Assembly (NCBI RefSeq): GCF_000758755.1
Contig: NZ_JRMV01000196.1
Span: forward strand, 62,001-126,000
Length of the DNA: 64,000 nt
Reading direction: 5' to 3'
From: Actinomyces sp. S6-Spd3
Lineage (GTDB): Bacteria; Actinomycetota; Actinomycetes; Actinomycetales; Actinomycetaceae
This document shows positions 23,651 to 33,091 of this stretch, in pieces. A program made the position numbers and the translations under genes. The notes under the pieces were generated by a model, which saw nothing but the letters and a program-made list of their open reading frames with translations, did no database searches and was not told where the DNA came from. How positions within the stretch are numbered: position 1 is the stretch's first letter; every line of letters begins with the position of its first letter.

Positions 23651-25009
23651 TCATATCGTGGGCGAATGTAACATTCCCGCCTGCCTTGCGGCACCCAGGG
23701 CGACGTATTCTGCCGCCTCGGGAAATTCAACGGGTACCCCCAAGAATTCGGGCGCCAAGCTCTGCACTGCCCGCGAGCGCGCTCCCCCACCGACAACGAG
23801 CACTTTCTCGATCGGAACGCCCAGCTCACGCACGCATTCGAGCGCGAAACGCATGTGGGCAAGCAGCCCCTCGACACCGGCCCGAGCAAGGTGCGCGCGC
23901 GTCGAATTCTTGAGCGTCATTCCTTCCAATCGGGCAGTGGCATCGGGCAGGTTCGGCGTGCGTTCGCCTTCAAAATACGGAACGAGGCGCAGCCCTCCCG
24001 CGTCGGGAACCGACAGTGCCGCTTCGTCTAGTTCCTCATAGCCGAGGCCGCTCATCGCGCCGACCGCGTCGAGGATTCGCGAGGCGTTGAGCGTGCACGC
24101 GAGGGGAAGCCAATGTCCGCTTGCGTCAGCAAAGCCGGCGACTTGACCACTGGGATCTTCCACGGGAGTTTCGCTAACAACGGCAACAACCCCGGAGGTT
24201 CCCAACGAGAGCAACGCCTGTCCGACACCGAGGCCAACACCGAGCGCAGCCCCAGCATTGTCTCCACACCCTGGACCGATGGCGATTTCTCCCCATCCTC
24301 GCGCTGGATCCCCACATCCCATGGCCTCAAGGGGCTTGCAGATCTTCGGCAGGATGATTTCCTCTGCTTCTTCCACAGAGATTCGCAGGGCCTGAGCCAA
24401 GATTTCGCGCCTGTAGACTGCATCAGCCCGGTCCATGTAGCCCGTTCCCGAGGCATCGGAACGGTCGGTGCACAGGCCTTCCAACCCGACAGCCTCAAAG
24501 CCACCGCGGATTTTCCAACTCAGCCAGTCGTGGGGCAGACAGATTGCCGCGATCTTCCTTGCGTTCTCCGGCTCATTGTCTGCAAGCCAGCGCAGTTTCG
24601 TGACCGTAAAAGAGGCAACGGGAACGAGGCCCGTGGCGCGGGCCCACCAGCGAGCACCGCGCTCACGGTCGCCATCGCCTCGTTCGCAGGTGAGGTCCTC
24701 GGCCGCACCGGCGCTTCGGGTATCGTTCCACAAAAGCGCCGGGCGGATGACCTCGCCACGCTCGTCCAAGCAGACCATTCCGTGTTGTTGCCCGCCCACG
24801 CTGAGCGCACGCACGTCGTCCAAGCCGCCAGCCGCGCGCACGGCCTCGAGGAAAGCATCCCACCACGCCTGGGGGTCAACTTCGCTTCCCTCGGGGTGCG
24901 AGGCGCGACCTTCGCGGACGATCCTGCCGGTGACCGGATCGCAGATGACAACTTTGCACGATTGAGTGGAGGAGTCGACTCCAGCGACGAATGGCCTGCT
25001 CTCACTCAT
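23651..25009 (-). CDS. xylB: Xylulokinase
   Basis: FGGY-family kinase of 452 residues converting xylulose to xylulose 5-phosphate with ATP. N-terminal GVDSSTQSCKVVICD (phosphate loop), GGQQHGMVCLDERG, LLWNDTRSAGAAEDL, CLPHDWLSWKIRG, TDRSDASGTGY and the C-terminal VGGGARSRAVQSLAPEFLGVPV fit XylB. The start lies 4 bp after the xylA stop, an xylAB operon. Confidence 0.94.
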   Translation of the reverse strand: MSESRPFVAGVDSSTQSCKVVICDPVTGRIVREGRASHPEGSEVDPQAWWDAFLEAVRAAGGLDDVRALSVGGQQHGMVCLDERGEVIRPALLWNDTRSAGAAEDLTCERGDGDRERGARWWARATGLVPVASFTVTKLRWLADNEPENARKIAAICLPHDWLSWKIRGGFEAVGLEGLCTDRSDASGTGYMDRADAVYRREILAQALRISVEEAEEIILPKICKPLEAMGCGDPARGWGEIAIGPGCGDNAGAALGVGLGVGQALLSLGTSGVVAVVSETPVEDPSGQVAGFADASGHWLPLACTLNASRILDAVGAMSGLGYEELDEAALSVPDAGGLRLVPYFEGERTPNLPDATARLEGMTLKNSTRAHLARAGVEGLLAHMRFALECVRELGVPIEKVLVVGGGARSRAVQSLAPEFLGVPVEFPEAAEYVALGAARQAGMLHSPTI

Positions 25010-25013
25010 GGTC

Positions 25014-26195
25014 TCAGCCGATCAGGTGGCGCATGGCCTGCTGGTAGAGCTCAACGTAGTGGTACTCGCGAGCGCCCTTTGCTTCGGCGTCGAAATCCTC
25101 GAAGGCACTGCGGTCAGCAAGGAAGTCGTCAATGCTTTCACCGGGTGCGAGCGTGGGAGTTGCCAGCTCGGCGACAGATGCCGCTTCCATGAGTTCTTGG
25201 GTGAGCGGATCGGCGCGGAATTCGCGTGCCTTCTCCGCTAAACGAAGGTACATCTCCATGTTTGCACGCGCGGATTCCCACACGCCTTCCATGCCCTCGG
25301 TTCGGCTGGGCTTGTAGTCGAAGTGACGAGGCCCTTCGTAGCGAGGTCCTCCCCCGGGGAAGCCGTTCTCAAGCAGATCGACGGTGAAGAAAGCGCTGGC
25401 AAGGTCGCCGTGTCCGAATGCCTTGTCTTGGTCGTACTTCAGACCGGATTGTCCGTTGAGGTCGATGTGGAAGAGTTTTCCGGCGTTGAGCGCCTGAGCC
25501 AAGGCGTGCGTGTAGTTCAGGCCGGCCATTTGTTCGTGTCCGGTTTCGGGGTTCAATCCGACGACGTCGCCGTTGTCAAGCTGAGCAATCAGGGCCAAAG
25601 CGTGACCAACGGTGGGAAGGAAGATATCGCCTCGGGGTTCATTGGGCTTGGGTTCCAGGCCGATGCGGAGATCGTATCCGCGAGACTTGATGTAGGCGGC
25701 GACGGTATCGAGGCCTTCGCGGTAGCGGTCGAATGCTGCGTTGAGATCCTTAGAGGAGTCGTATTCTGCGCCTTCGCGTCCGCCCCACATGACGAAGGTT
25801 GTCGCGCCGAGTTCTGCTGCGAGGTCGACGTTACGCAAGATCTTTCGCAGGCCGAAGCGGCGGATCTCACGGTCATTATTCGTCAATCCGCCATCTTTAA
25901 ACACCGGGTGGGTGAAGGTATTTGTCGTCACCATTTCGATGACGAGTCCGGCTGCGTCAGCAACTTCCTTGACGCGCATGACTCGCTCATGGCGCTCCGA
26001 GTCCGAGGCATCGAAGTCGAAGACATCATTGTCATGGAATGTAATGCCCCAAGCGCCGATTTCTGCGAGTTTCGCCGTGTATTCCCACGGATCGAGGACG
26101 GCTCGGGTACCGGTTCCAAAGGGATCAACCGCGTTCCATCCCACGGTCCACAGGCCGAAAGAGAAGCGATCTTCGGGTCGAGGTGTATGCGCCAT
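25014..26195 (-). CDS. xylA: Xylose isomerase
   Basis: Isomerises xylose to xylulose. 393 residues, the short actinobacterial class. Seen: [34 protein letters not shown] (catalytic His), [37 protein letters not shown] (metal Glu), [41 protein letters not shown] (metal Asp/Glu) and [10 protein letters not shown]. The ATG at 26195 follows GGAAGG. Divergent from the ROK regulator, which probably represses it. Confidence 0.97.
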   Translation of the reverse strand: MAHTPRPEDRFSFGLWTVGWNAVDPFGTGTRAVLDPWEYTAKLAEIGAWGITFHDNDVFDFDASDSERHERVMRVKEVADAAGLVIEMVTTNTFTHPVFKDGGLTNNDREIRRFGLRKILRNVDLAAELGATTFVMWGGREGAEYDSSKDLNAAFDRYREGLDTVAAYIKSRGYDLRIGLEPKPNEPRGDIFLPTVGHALALIAQLDNGDVVGLNPETGHEQMAGLNYTHALAQALNAGKLFHIDLNGQSGLKYDQDKAFGHGDLASAFFTVDLLENGFPGGGPRYEGPRHFDYKPSRTEGMEGVWESARANMEMYLRLAEKAREFRADPLTQELMEAASVAELATPTLAPGESIDDFLADRSAFEDFDAEAKGAREYHYVELYQQAMRHLIG

Positions 26196-26220
26196 AGCAT
26201 GACCTTCCAGGTTTTAAGCT

Positions 26221-26257
26221 GTGCAAAAATATGCACGTTTTTGTTATGCCTCATAAC
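26221..26257. promoter_or_regulatory. Two inverted-repeat operators between xylA and the ROK regulator
   Basis: GTGCA-AAAATA-TGCAC at 26221-26236 and GTTATG-CCT-CATAAC at 26243-26257, both perfect, in the 92-bp divergent gap. They are likely binding sites for the adjacent ROK repressor or a second regulator. Confidence 0.6.
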
Positions 26258-26287
26258 ATAATCCATATCATGCGATAGAGTCAAGAC

Positions 26288-27505
26288 ATGGCCAACACAG
26301 TTCGCACGCAAAGCCCACATTCTGGCGCCACAAACCAAAATCTGCGTGCACACAATCTTTCACTGGCATTGCGCCACATCCTGGCCAATCCCGGCGCAAT
26401 CAACCGCGCGGGGATCGCTGCTCAAACCGGAATTTCACGCGCAACGATGTCACGCCTGGTCGATGAACTCATCGCAACCGGTCTCGTCGAAGAAAGCGAC
26501 GATAAACTCTCCACCGGCGGACGAGGCCGACCCACAAGCGTCCTCTCCCCCGCCTCGGGAACCGTCATCGCCCTGGGACTGCAGGTGAATATCTCGGTTC
26601 TTGGCGCATACCTTGTCGACCTCAGCGGCAACGTCCTTGCTCGAGAGACACTTGAGGGCGATTTTTCAGGCTCCGATCCGCAGGCAACCCTGCGCAAACT
26701 GGCCCGCATGGGCAGACGCGTACTACGCGAGGGACATGAAGAAGGCACGACATTCCTGGGCAGCGCGCTTGCTCTCCCCGGCCTCGTCTCTGGCGACACC
26801 CTAGTCACCGCGCCAAACCTCGGCTGGAAGAACATCCCCTTCGACGAGCTCACCCACCCCCTCCACGACCTCCACGTCACCCTCATTGCGAACGAGGCCG
26901 ATTTGGCGGCCTTCGCGGTCGCCCACCCCCGCCCCGGCGTCCCCGAGGGACCCGCATCTTTCATCTATGTCTCCGGAGAAGTTGGCATCGGTGGCGGCCT
27001 AGTCATCAACCATCAACCACTGAGCGGAGCTCACGGCTGGTCCGGCGAAATCGGACACATTTGCGTTGAACCCCAAGGAAACGTCTGCTCCTGCGGAGCG
27101 CGCGGATGCCTGGAAACCATTGCTGGCCTCAAGGCACTGTGCCGGGCAGCAGGTTTGGAAGACGAATCAAGCGCCCGCGAGCTCACTCAGCTTGCCGGAC
27201 ACAGCGCGAAAGCCCAAGATGCTCTTGCCAATGCCGGCCATGCTCTGGGGCAGGCTCTAGCCGGCGTCGTCAACACCGTCGATATTTCACAGGTGTATCT
27301 GGGCGGCCTCGTCGCCGAGACTGCCCTCTACTTACTGCCAACGCTGCACGAGGAACTGGAAACTCGCGTCCTCCAAGCTCCCTGGTATGCACCCGCTATC
27401 GACATCCTTCCCTCGTCCGAGGACCTTTCCCTGCGCGGCGGGGCGTTCCAGATTCTCGAGAGAATTTTGGACGATCCGATTCACTGGAAAGACGGTGCAT
27501 TCTAG
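26288..27505 (+). CDS. xylR: ROK-family transcriptional regulator (XylR type)
   Basis: 405 residues. The N-terminal MarR-like wHTH has RAGIAAQTGISRATMSRLVDELIATGLV. The ROK sugar-sensing domain has ALGLQVNISVLGAYLVDLSGNV, NEADLAAFAV, YVSGEVGIGGGLVINHQPLSGAHGWSGEIGH and the zinc motif CVEPQGNVCSCGARGCLETIAG. Divergent from xylAB, so a xylose-responsive repressor by position; the symbol rests on context. Confidence 0.85.
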   Translation: MANTVRTQSPHSGATNQNLRAHNLSLALRHILANPGAINRAGIAAQTGISRATMSRLVDELIATGLVEESDDKLSTGGRGRPTSVLSPASGTVIALGLQVNISVLGAYLVDLSGNVLARETLEGDFSGSDPQATLRKLARMGRRVLREGHEEGTTFLGSALALPGLVSGDTLVTAPNLGWKNIPFDELTHPLHDLHVTLIANEADLAAFAVAHPRPGVPEGPASFIYVSGEVGIGGGLVINHQPLSGAHGWSGEIGHICVEPQGNVCSCGARGCLETIAGLKALCRAAGLEDESSARELTQLAGHSAKAQDALANAGHALGQALAGVVNTVDISQVYLGGLVAETALYLLPTLHEELETRVLQAPWYAPAIDILPSSEDLSLRGGAFQILERILDDPIHWKDGAF

Positions 27506-27573
27506 GTAGGATTCACAGGCGCTACATAGCTGCCCACGAAGCGGCGACAAGACTCCTGTGCTGCAATGAAACT

Positions 27574-29487
27574 ATGTGTGGAATTGTTGGACACGTCGCA
27601 TGTCAAGCCTCTCAGCGAAGCCGTCAGGTCGTCCTCGACGGCCTCTCACGCCTGGAATACCGCGGATATGACTCTGCAGGAATCGCCTTGGCGCGCCCGG
27701 GAGAACTGGACGTTATTAAGGCCGTCGGCAAGCTGGTCAACCTGCGCGAGGCCGTAGATTCTGAGGCACCAGCCGATGCTTACGCCGGGATCGGGCACAC
27801 CCGTTGGGCAACTCACGGGCGCCCAACGGTTACAAACGCTCACCCCCACGTCAGCCCCGACGGACGCTTCGCACTTGTCCACAATGGAATCATCGAAAAC
27901 GCGGACAAACTGCGCACCCGGCTGCGCGCACAAGGCGCGGTTTTTGCCTCGGAAACCGATACGGAAGTGGTCGTGCACCTGCTTGCGCGCGCCTACGATC
28001 AGGCGGATGCGGCCTCGTACACGGAAGAAATTGCGGGGCTGAGTGGCACTGACGAGGCCGTCGCGCGACGGTTGGTCGTTGCAATGCGGGAAGTAACCGC
28101 CGAGCTCGAGGGAACTTTTACTCTGCTCGTGCTGTCCACCGATTCTCCCAATGTCATCGTTGCAGCGCGCAGGTCTTCGCCGCTGGTTATTGGCCTGGGT
28201 GAGGGAGAGAACTTCCTCGGCTCGGATGTCCTTGCTTTTATCGAGCACACGAATCGTGCGGTGGAAATCGGCCAAGATCAACTCGTTGTCGTGAGCGCTT
28301 CCGCTGTAACGGTCATCGGCGCGGGTGGGCATCCGGTTCCCCTAAAGGAATACGAGGTTGATTTTTCCGCGGATCGCGCGACCAAGGGCGGATGGCCGAC
28401 CTTCATGGAGAAGGAAATTCACGAACAGCCTCGAGGCGTGGCTGATACTCTTGCCGATCGCATGGACTCGCACGAGCACTTGGCTTTGGACGAGATCCGC
28501 ATCCCCGAGCACGTCCTGCGCGGGATCGACAAGATCATCATGATTGGCTGCGGAACTGCCTCCTATGCGGGGCAGGTCGCACGTTACGCGATTGAGCACT
28601 GGTGCCGTATCCCCGTCGAGGTCGAACTCTCCAGCGAATTCCGCTACCGCGATCCGGTCGTTGGCGAGAAGACCCTGGTTGTCGCGATTTCTCAGAGCGG
28701 CGAAACGATGGATACGATCCAGGCAATCCGCCACGCCCGCGAACAGGGGGCGAAGGTCGTCGCGATCGTCAACACTCCCGGTTCGACTATTTCGCGCGAA
28801 TCCGATGCCGTCATCCTCACCCATGCTGGGCCTGAAATTGCGGTTGCCTCAACGAAGGCTTTCACATCGCAGGTGACAGCGTGCTACATCCTCGGCCTGT
28901 ATTTGGCACAGGTTCGCGGGAACAAGTACGCCGACGAAATCGCTGACTACATGGAGAAACTGGCGCGCCTTCCCGAGGCGATTCAGAAGGTTTTGGATAG
29001 CGGGGAGAGCGTTCGCCAATTCGCCCGCACGATGAAGGATGCGACCTCGGTGATCTACTTGGGGCGACACGTGGGTTACCCCGTCGCACTTGAGGGCGCA
29101 CTCAAACTTAAGGAGATCTGCTACATCCACGCGGAGGGTTTTGCGGCCGGCGAGCTCAAGCACGGGCCGATTGCCCTGGTGGATGAAGGCCAGCCGGTTG
29201 TGGTTATTGTGCCAACTCCGCGCCGCCCCGAACTACACGCGAAGGTCTTGGCGAACATCCAAGAGGTCCGCGCGCGCGGAGCCAGGACAATTGTCATCGC
29301 AGAGGAAGGCGATACATCGGTTGATGAGTTCGCTGAAGTTGTCTTCCGCGTTCCTCCCGTTCCGACGCTATATGCGCCGCTGCTGACAATTGTTCCACTG
29401 CAGATTTTTGCGTGTGAGCTTGCAGCGGTGAAGGGGCTGGATGTTGATCAGCCTCGAAACCTCGCCAAGTCCGTCACCGTGGAGTAG
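27574..29487 (+). CDS. glmS: Glutamine--fructose-6-phosphate aminotransferase (isomerizing)
   Basis: Makes glucosamine 6-phosphate for cell-wall precursor synthesis. 637 residues. Mature N-terminal Cys2 nucleophile in MCGIVGHVA, glutaminase motifs RLEYRGYDSAG and GHTRWATHGRPTVTNAHPH. Two SIS isomerase domains follow: MIGCGTASYAGQVARY, SQSGETMDT, VIYLGRHVGYPVALEGALKLKEICYIHAEGFAAGELKHGPIAL and the end DVDQPRNLAKSVTVE. The ATG at 27574 is fixed by the required Cys2; longer in-frame starts are wrong. No glmS ribozyme was recognised in the 68-bp gap upstream. Confidence 0.97.
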   Translation: MCGIVGHVACQASQRSRQVVLDGLSRLEYRGYDSAGIALARPGELDVIKAVGKLVNLREAVDSEAPADAYAGIGHTRWATHGRPTVTNAHPHVSPDGRFALVHNGIIENADKLRTRLRAQGAVFASETDTEVVVHLLARAYDQADAASYTEEIAGLSGTDEAVARRLVVAMREVTAELEGTFTLLVLSTDSPNVIVAARRSSPLVIGLGEGENFLGSDVLAFIEHTNRAVEIGQDQLVVVSASAVTVIGAGGHPVPLKEYEVDFSADRATKGGWPTFMEKEIHEQPRGVADTLADRMDSHEHLALDEIRIPEHVLRGIDKIIMIGCGTASYAGQVARYAIEHWCRIPVEVELSSEFRYRDPVVGEKTLVVAISQSGETMDTIQAIRHAREQGAKVVAIVNTPGSTISRESDAVILTHAGPEIAVASTKAFTSQVTACYILGLYLAQVRGNKYADEIADYMEKLARLPEAIQKVLDSGESVRQFARTMKDATSVIYLGRHVGYPVALEGALKLKEICYIHAEGFAAGELKHGPIALVDEGQPVVVIVPTPRRPELHAKVLANIQEVRARGARTIVIAEEGDTSVDEFAEVVFRVPPVPTLYAPLLTIVPLQIFACELAAVKGLDVDQPRNLAKSVTVE

Positions 29488-29581
29488 GAGCGGCTGCGCG
29501 GCTGCGACCTCAGCGCGAGGCAGCAGCTGCGACTTCAGCACGAAGCAGACGAACGCCGTTTTCTGCTTTGACGACCTCTCC

Positions 29582-29662
29582 ACCGGACAAAGTGCGTCAT
29601 AGCTCGAAGGATAGGCGTGAAATAGGTGCGCTATGCCCACACATTGACGCACTTTGTCCGCG
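29582..29662 (+). repeat. 81-bp inverted-repeat element, copy 3
   Basis: Left arm ACCGGACAAAGTGCGTC (29582-29598) and right arm GACGCACTTTGTCCG from 29646, with a 47-nt spacer that begins ATAGCTCGA. It sits between the convergent 3' ends of glmS and the DUF4862 gene. Same orientation as copy 2. Confidence 0.9.
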
Positions 29663-29730
29663 GGCGGATACTCCGGTGGGGATATCCCGGTGGAGATACT
29701 CCAGGCGGATACTCCGGGCGGATACTCCGG
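29663..29730 (+). repeat. Five-unit tandem array of short palindromic repeats
   Basis: Units of 14, 14, 14, 13 and 13 bp, each close to GGCGGATACTCCGG; variants keep dyad symmetry by paired changes (TGGGGATATCCCGG, TGGAGATACTCCAG). It directly abuts inverted-repeat copy 3. Confidence 0.85.
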
Positions 29731-29767
29731 GGGGCCGATAATTCAACGAGCGCTTAGGCAAGCACTG

Positions 29768-30667
29768 TCAGTGAAGCTCGCACGCCTTGTAGACATGGGT
29801 CAGCATCGCGAGGCGCTCCTCCAAGGTCGCGTCCTTGGGCACGCACATCTTCGCACCCAAATAGTTGCACCCGCCCTCGATTGCGGCCTGTGCGCAGCGC
29901 TTAATTTCTGCATTACTCATGAGCGATGCCGGTTCATCGGTCTGGCCGGGCAGGTGCCCATCAATCCAGGCATAGCCGTACTGAGTTTCTTCCGGACCCG
30001 CTCCAGAGAAGACGACGCCATCTAGAACCCCGCGCTTTCCGGCCGCAACAATGTAATCGTAGGCAGCATCGGCACTGCGTTCTTCTAGAACCGAGCGTCC
30101 CCAGTTAATGAGGACACCGACCTCAAACTCGGCGGCGATCTGGATTTCTTCGTCGATCGAGAGGAATCCCTTTTCCGGTTTTTGCTCGGCGATAAAGCGG
30201 TCGCAGTGCTCAATCACGAGCTTCGCACCGTACCAGTCCCATTCGCGCAGAACTTCCAGAGATCGCCTGAACGCGTCCCCTTCCGCGGTCCGAGTGGGTG
30301 CCGAGTGCACTTCAATGCGCGTCACCACATGACGATCAGCATGCTCACACAACTTGCCCAGGTCCTCGCGCAGCTGGCGGGTGAAAGCCAGCGCGGCCTC
30401 GCGACCCTCCCTTTCTGGCGAGGCCAAGCCGAAGGTGGCGTCTTTACCGACGTTTTGCATGGTGCCGGGGATGGCGGTGATGGTGTTGAAATCCCAGTTC
30501 GCGGCGAGTAGGCCGGCAAGAAATTCGTTGTCCGTGGCGATCTGTCCGGGATAGGGCATTTCGAGGCCATTGATCCACGGCTGCTGCGCGAGAAGTTTGT
30601 AATAGTCCTCTTGCAGTTCCGGGGCGGGATGCGAGGCATAGGCTCCGATAATGAATGGAATTGTCAT
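29768..30667 (-). CDS. DUF4862-type TIM-barrel protein
   Basis: 299 residues, soluble, probably a sugar-isomerase-like TIM barrel (PFIIGAYASHPAP, INGLEMPYPGQI, NTITAIPGTMQNVG, TRIEVHSAPTR, KLVIEHCDRF, FEVGVLINWGRS, VVFSGAGPEETQYGYAWIDGH, CNYLGAKMCVPKDA). The Glu/His-bearing strands resemble xylose isomerase-like barrels, but substrate is unknown. The ATG at 30667 is preferred because AAGGA lies 8 bp upstream; another ATG is 9 bp earlier. Confidence 0.75.
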   Translation of the reverse strand: MTIPFIIGAYASHPAPELQEDYYKLLAQQPWINGLEMPYPGQIATDNEFLAGLLAANWDFNTITAIPGTMQNVGKDATFGLASPEREGREAALAFTRQLREDLGKLCEHADRHVVTRIEVHSAPTRTAEGDAFRRSLEVLREWDWYGAKLVIEHCDRFIAEQKPEKGFLSIDEEIQIAAEFEVGVLINWGRSVLEERSADAAYDYIVAAGKRGVLDGVVFSGAGPEETQYGYAWIDGHLPGQTDEPASLMSNAEIKRCAQAAIEGGCNYLGAKMCVPKDATLEERLAMLTHVYKACELH

Positions 30668-30848
30668 CGTGATCATCCTTCTGTGAATGTCGCCGTCGTT
30701 GGGACACGCACCTATAAGTCTGACAGGTCAAGCTGCAAAACGCAGCATATTCATCAGACAAATTTACCCTCAGAAGAGACCCGCATCAAAGTCCTCATCC
30801 AGTCTCAATCCAGCTCGTTCAAATCTGAAAAACGCTAAACTCACGCAC

Positions 30849-31778
30849 ATGGACCGTAATGAGCTGATTCAACGCACTTTTCCCTATCTTTTGAAGCGCT
30901 TGGAAGACGCTGGCATCGATGCCACTCCCCAGGTTGATCCGAAAACAAACGGCTACATTCTGACCGTCGACACCATGCACTTCAACGTCGAAAATCTCCT
31001 GTCAGATCTGTCGCGCATCGACCCGGTCAAGCACCAAGAGCAAATCGAACGCTGGGTTGCCTTCATGATTGAAACTCTGCGGATGCCCGAGTACTCGATC
31101 AGTGATCCCGATGAGCTTCGCAAGCGAATCCGCACACGCATCATCCGGGGCGGACAGAGCTCAGATCTCCCCATCACCTACATTCGTCCATTCACCGCCG
31201 GATTAGCCACAGCGCTCTATCTGGATTTCCCGAACAGCGTGTCATTGGTGACGGATCAAAGTCTTGCTCGATACCCACTTTCGGTTGACGAACTTTTCCA
31301 CTACGGCCAGATCAACACCGATAACGAGCCAATCGATACGAAGCAACAGGTGGGTCCGTTTACCGAACTGCTGGGAGAATCACCATTCATCGCCGGCAAG
31401 GCGGCAAACATTGGTGCGTTGGTAAGCAATCTCCAAATTAATGCCCCCCACGGATTGTTCTTCGCCATTCCGCAGCGCTCCGTCCTGCTCTATGCGCCCA
31501 TCGATCCGGAGGACATCTCACGACAGATACTCCAGATGGCCGACTACATGCGCTTCGCGGTCATGGAAGAATTCGGCAATAACAACGGCTACGCGATCAG
31601 TCGCGATATCTTCTACTGCTTACCCACCGGAGAATTCGGTCCTATTACCCAGGGTGACAATCCCCAACTTCACGAGCTTTTCAGCAATCCAGAGATCGAC
31701 TTCGAGACCTTCATCGGGCTTGCAGAAAAATACTTGTATCTACCTGAAAGTTTCGTCCAACGCTTCCTCGCGAAGTGA
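30849..31778 (+). CDS. Uncharacterised cytoplasmic protein (faint DUF1444/YtpQ likeness)
   Basis: 309 residues without signal peptide or membrane segments. N-terminal ~85 residues are helical with a small sheet (NELIQRTFPYLLKRLEDAGI, GYILTVDTMHFNVENLLSDL). The rest is alpha/beta with DLPITYIRPFTAGLATALYLDFP and a Leu/Phe-rich C-terminus. The layout faintly recalls DUF1444 proteins, but I do not assign it. The start at 30849 has no good ribosome site; a longer frame reaches 30687. Neighbours give no clue. Confidence 0.6.
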   Translation: MDRNELIQRTFPYLLKRLEDAGIDATPQVDPKTNGYILTVDTMHFNVENLLSDLSRIDPVKHQEQIERWVAFMIETLRMPEYSISDPDELRKRIRTRIIRGGQSSDLPITYIRPFTAGLATALYLDFPNSVSLVTDQSLARYPLSVDELFHYGQINTDNEPIDTKQQVGPFTELLGESPFIAGKAANIGALVSNLQINAPHGLFFAIPQRSVLLYAPIDPEDISRQILQMADYMRFAVMEEFGNNNGYAISRDIFYCLPTGEFGPITQGDNPQLHELFSNPEIDFETFIGLAEKYLYLPESFVQRFLAK

Positions 31779-31916
31779 ATAGAACAGAAGCAAGCCACTC
31801 GCGCAGCCGGCGACCAGCTGCGCGAGGCTTGTCTCAGTGCGTCTCAAGGTGATGCTCGCCGCCTTTCATCATTCAGTTTGACTTATCGTTTCTCATTCCC
31901 TAAAGTTTCCACGTAC

Positions 31917-32000
31917 GCGCGAGTGGCGGAATAGGCAGACGCGCACGGTTCAGGTCCGTGTCCTAGTGATAGGGTGGGGGTTCAACTCCCCCCTCGCGCA
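31917..32000 (+). tRNA. tRNA-Leu (anticodon CAG)
   Basis: 84-nt class II tRNA: acceptor GCGCGAG/CTCGCGC, D arm with GTGGCGGAATAGGCAGACGC, anticodon stem CACGG/CCGTG with loop TTCAGGT, long variable arm, T arm GGGGG-TTCAACT-CCCCC, discriminator A; no encoded CCA. Confidence 0.96.
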
Positions 32001-32006
32001 CGTAGT

Positions 32007-32039
32007 AAGGACCCAGCGAAAGCTGGGTCCTTTTGTTTT
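32007..32039 (+). terminator. tRNA-Leu terminator
   Basis: An 11-bp stem (AAGGACCCAGC / GCTGGGTCCTT) with a GAAA loop, followed by TTGTTTT. Confidence 0.93.
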
Positions 32040-32107
32040 ACCCGCCGAGGCCTGGCCCGCCTCATGCGCGAAGCAGGCGTCATGCGTACCTTGCTTGACC
32101 AAACTGT

Positions 32108-32142
32108 GAGGCCGGCTGACGCCTCAAGCGCCAACCGGCCTC
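32108..32142 (-). terminator. pheA terminator hairpin
   Basis: 8-bp arms (GAGGCCGG / CCGGCCTC) around a 19-nt loop that can pair further, 13 bp beyond the pheA stop. Confidence 0.6.
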
Positions 32143-32155
32143 GCAAAGCAGTCGT

Positions 32156-33091
32156 TCAGTCCTGCGAAACTCCGGCTATGAGTTCACGAACCCACGTCCG
32201 CGCGCGGCGATAGTCCTCGTCATCTTGAGGAACATCCGCGCTATTGACCGTCGAGCTGGGGTAGGACCCCATGAAGCGCACGTCTGGGGAAACACGGTAC
32301 AGGCCTCGTAAAGCAGCCTGAATGTGCTCCTGAGTAATGTGCCCAACCATGTCGATCGAGAAGGTATAGGCACCCAGGCCATCACCGCTCGGGCGTGATT
32401 CGATTCGTGACAGGTCCACGTCGTGCACCGAGAACTGCTCGAGGAGACGCATGAGCGACCCCGCCTGGTTCACCGGCAGCGCGACTTGAATCGTTGTCTT
32501 GTCGTGTCCTGTCGGCGCAGTCAAGGAGCCTTCAATCGGCCTTCTCACGCAGACGAAACGCGTAATGGCACCCGGATTATCCGCAACATCCGTGAAGAGC
32601 GATTCCAAGCCGTAGCGCTCAACCGAGGTCGCATTGCACAAGACCGCGTCGAATGCTCCCTCACTCGCACCCAAAGTCTCAGCCGCTGCGGCAGTTGAAG
32701 TCGCGGGAACGTGAACGACACCCGGGAAGGTTTCCTCGGCCCAGTTTCGACACTGTGCCCACGCATGCGGGTGCGTCCCGATCTTCCGAATGTCTTCCGC
32801 GCGCGTCCCAGGGCGGACAGCCAAGTGGAAGGTAATGGGAACCAGCATTTCCGCGCGGATCACGAGCTGCGGGTAGTCCGCGAGCGCATCGAGCGTCGCG
32901 TTGACCCCGCCCTCGATGGAATTCTCGATCGGAACGACCGCCCAATCTGCCTTTCCCTCACGTACCGCTTTCATTGCCAGCGGAGGAGAAGTCAGGGGAA
33001 TAAGCTCAGCGTTCTCCGGGGCAACCTGACGCAGAGCCTGCTCTGTGAAAGTCCCAAAGGGCCCCAGGAATGCGATTCGCAGCTTGCTCAC
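32156..33091 (-). CDS. pheA: Prephenate dehydratase
   Basis: Converts prephenate to phenylpyruvate for phenylalanine synthesis. 311 residues: MSKLRIAFLGPFGTFTEQAL, the GKADWAVVPIENSIEGGVNATLDAL block, THPHAWAQCRNW, PATSTAAAA, TRFVCVRRP, then an ACT domain with the ESRPSGDGLGAYTFSIDMVGH regulatory motif. No chorismate mutase domain. The ATG overlaps the dedA stop by 4 bp, so the two are translationally coupled. Confidence 0.95.
   Translation of the reverse strand: MSKLRIAFLGPFGTFTEQALRQVAPENAELIPLTSPPLAMKAVREGKADWAVVPIENSIEGGVNATLDALADYPQLVIRAEMLVPITFHLAVRPGTRAEDIRKIGTHPHAWAQCRNWAEETFPGVVHVPATSTAAAAETLGASEGAFDAVLCNATSVERYGLESLFTDVADNPGAITRFVCVRRPIEGSLTAPTGHDKTTIQVALPVNQAGSLMRLLEQFSVHDVDLSRIESRPSGDGLGAYTFSIDMVGHITQEHIQAALRGLYRVSPDVRFMGSYPSSTVNSADVPQDDEDYRRARTWVRELIAGVSQD

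Noticed and set aside
27506-27573. glmS ribozyme upstream of glmS
   Set aside because: The gap is only 68 bp, lacks the ribozyme core, and the ribozyme is mainly a Firmicutes feature.
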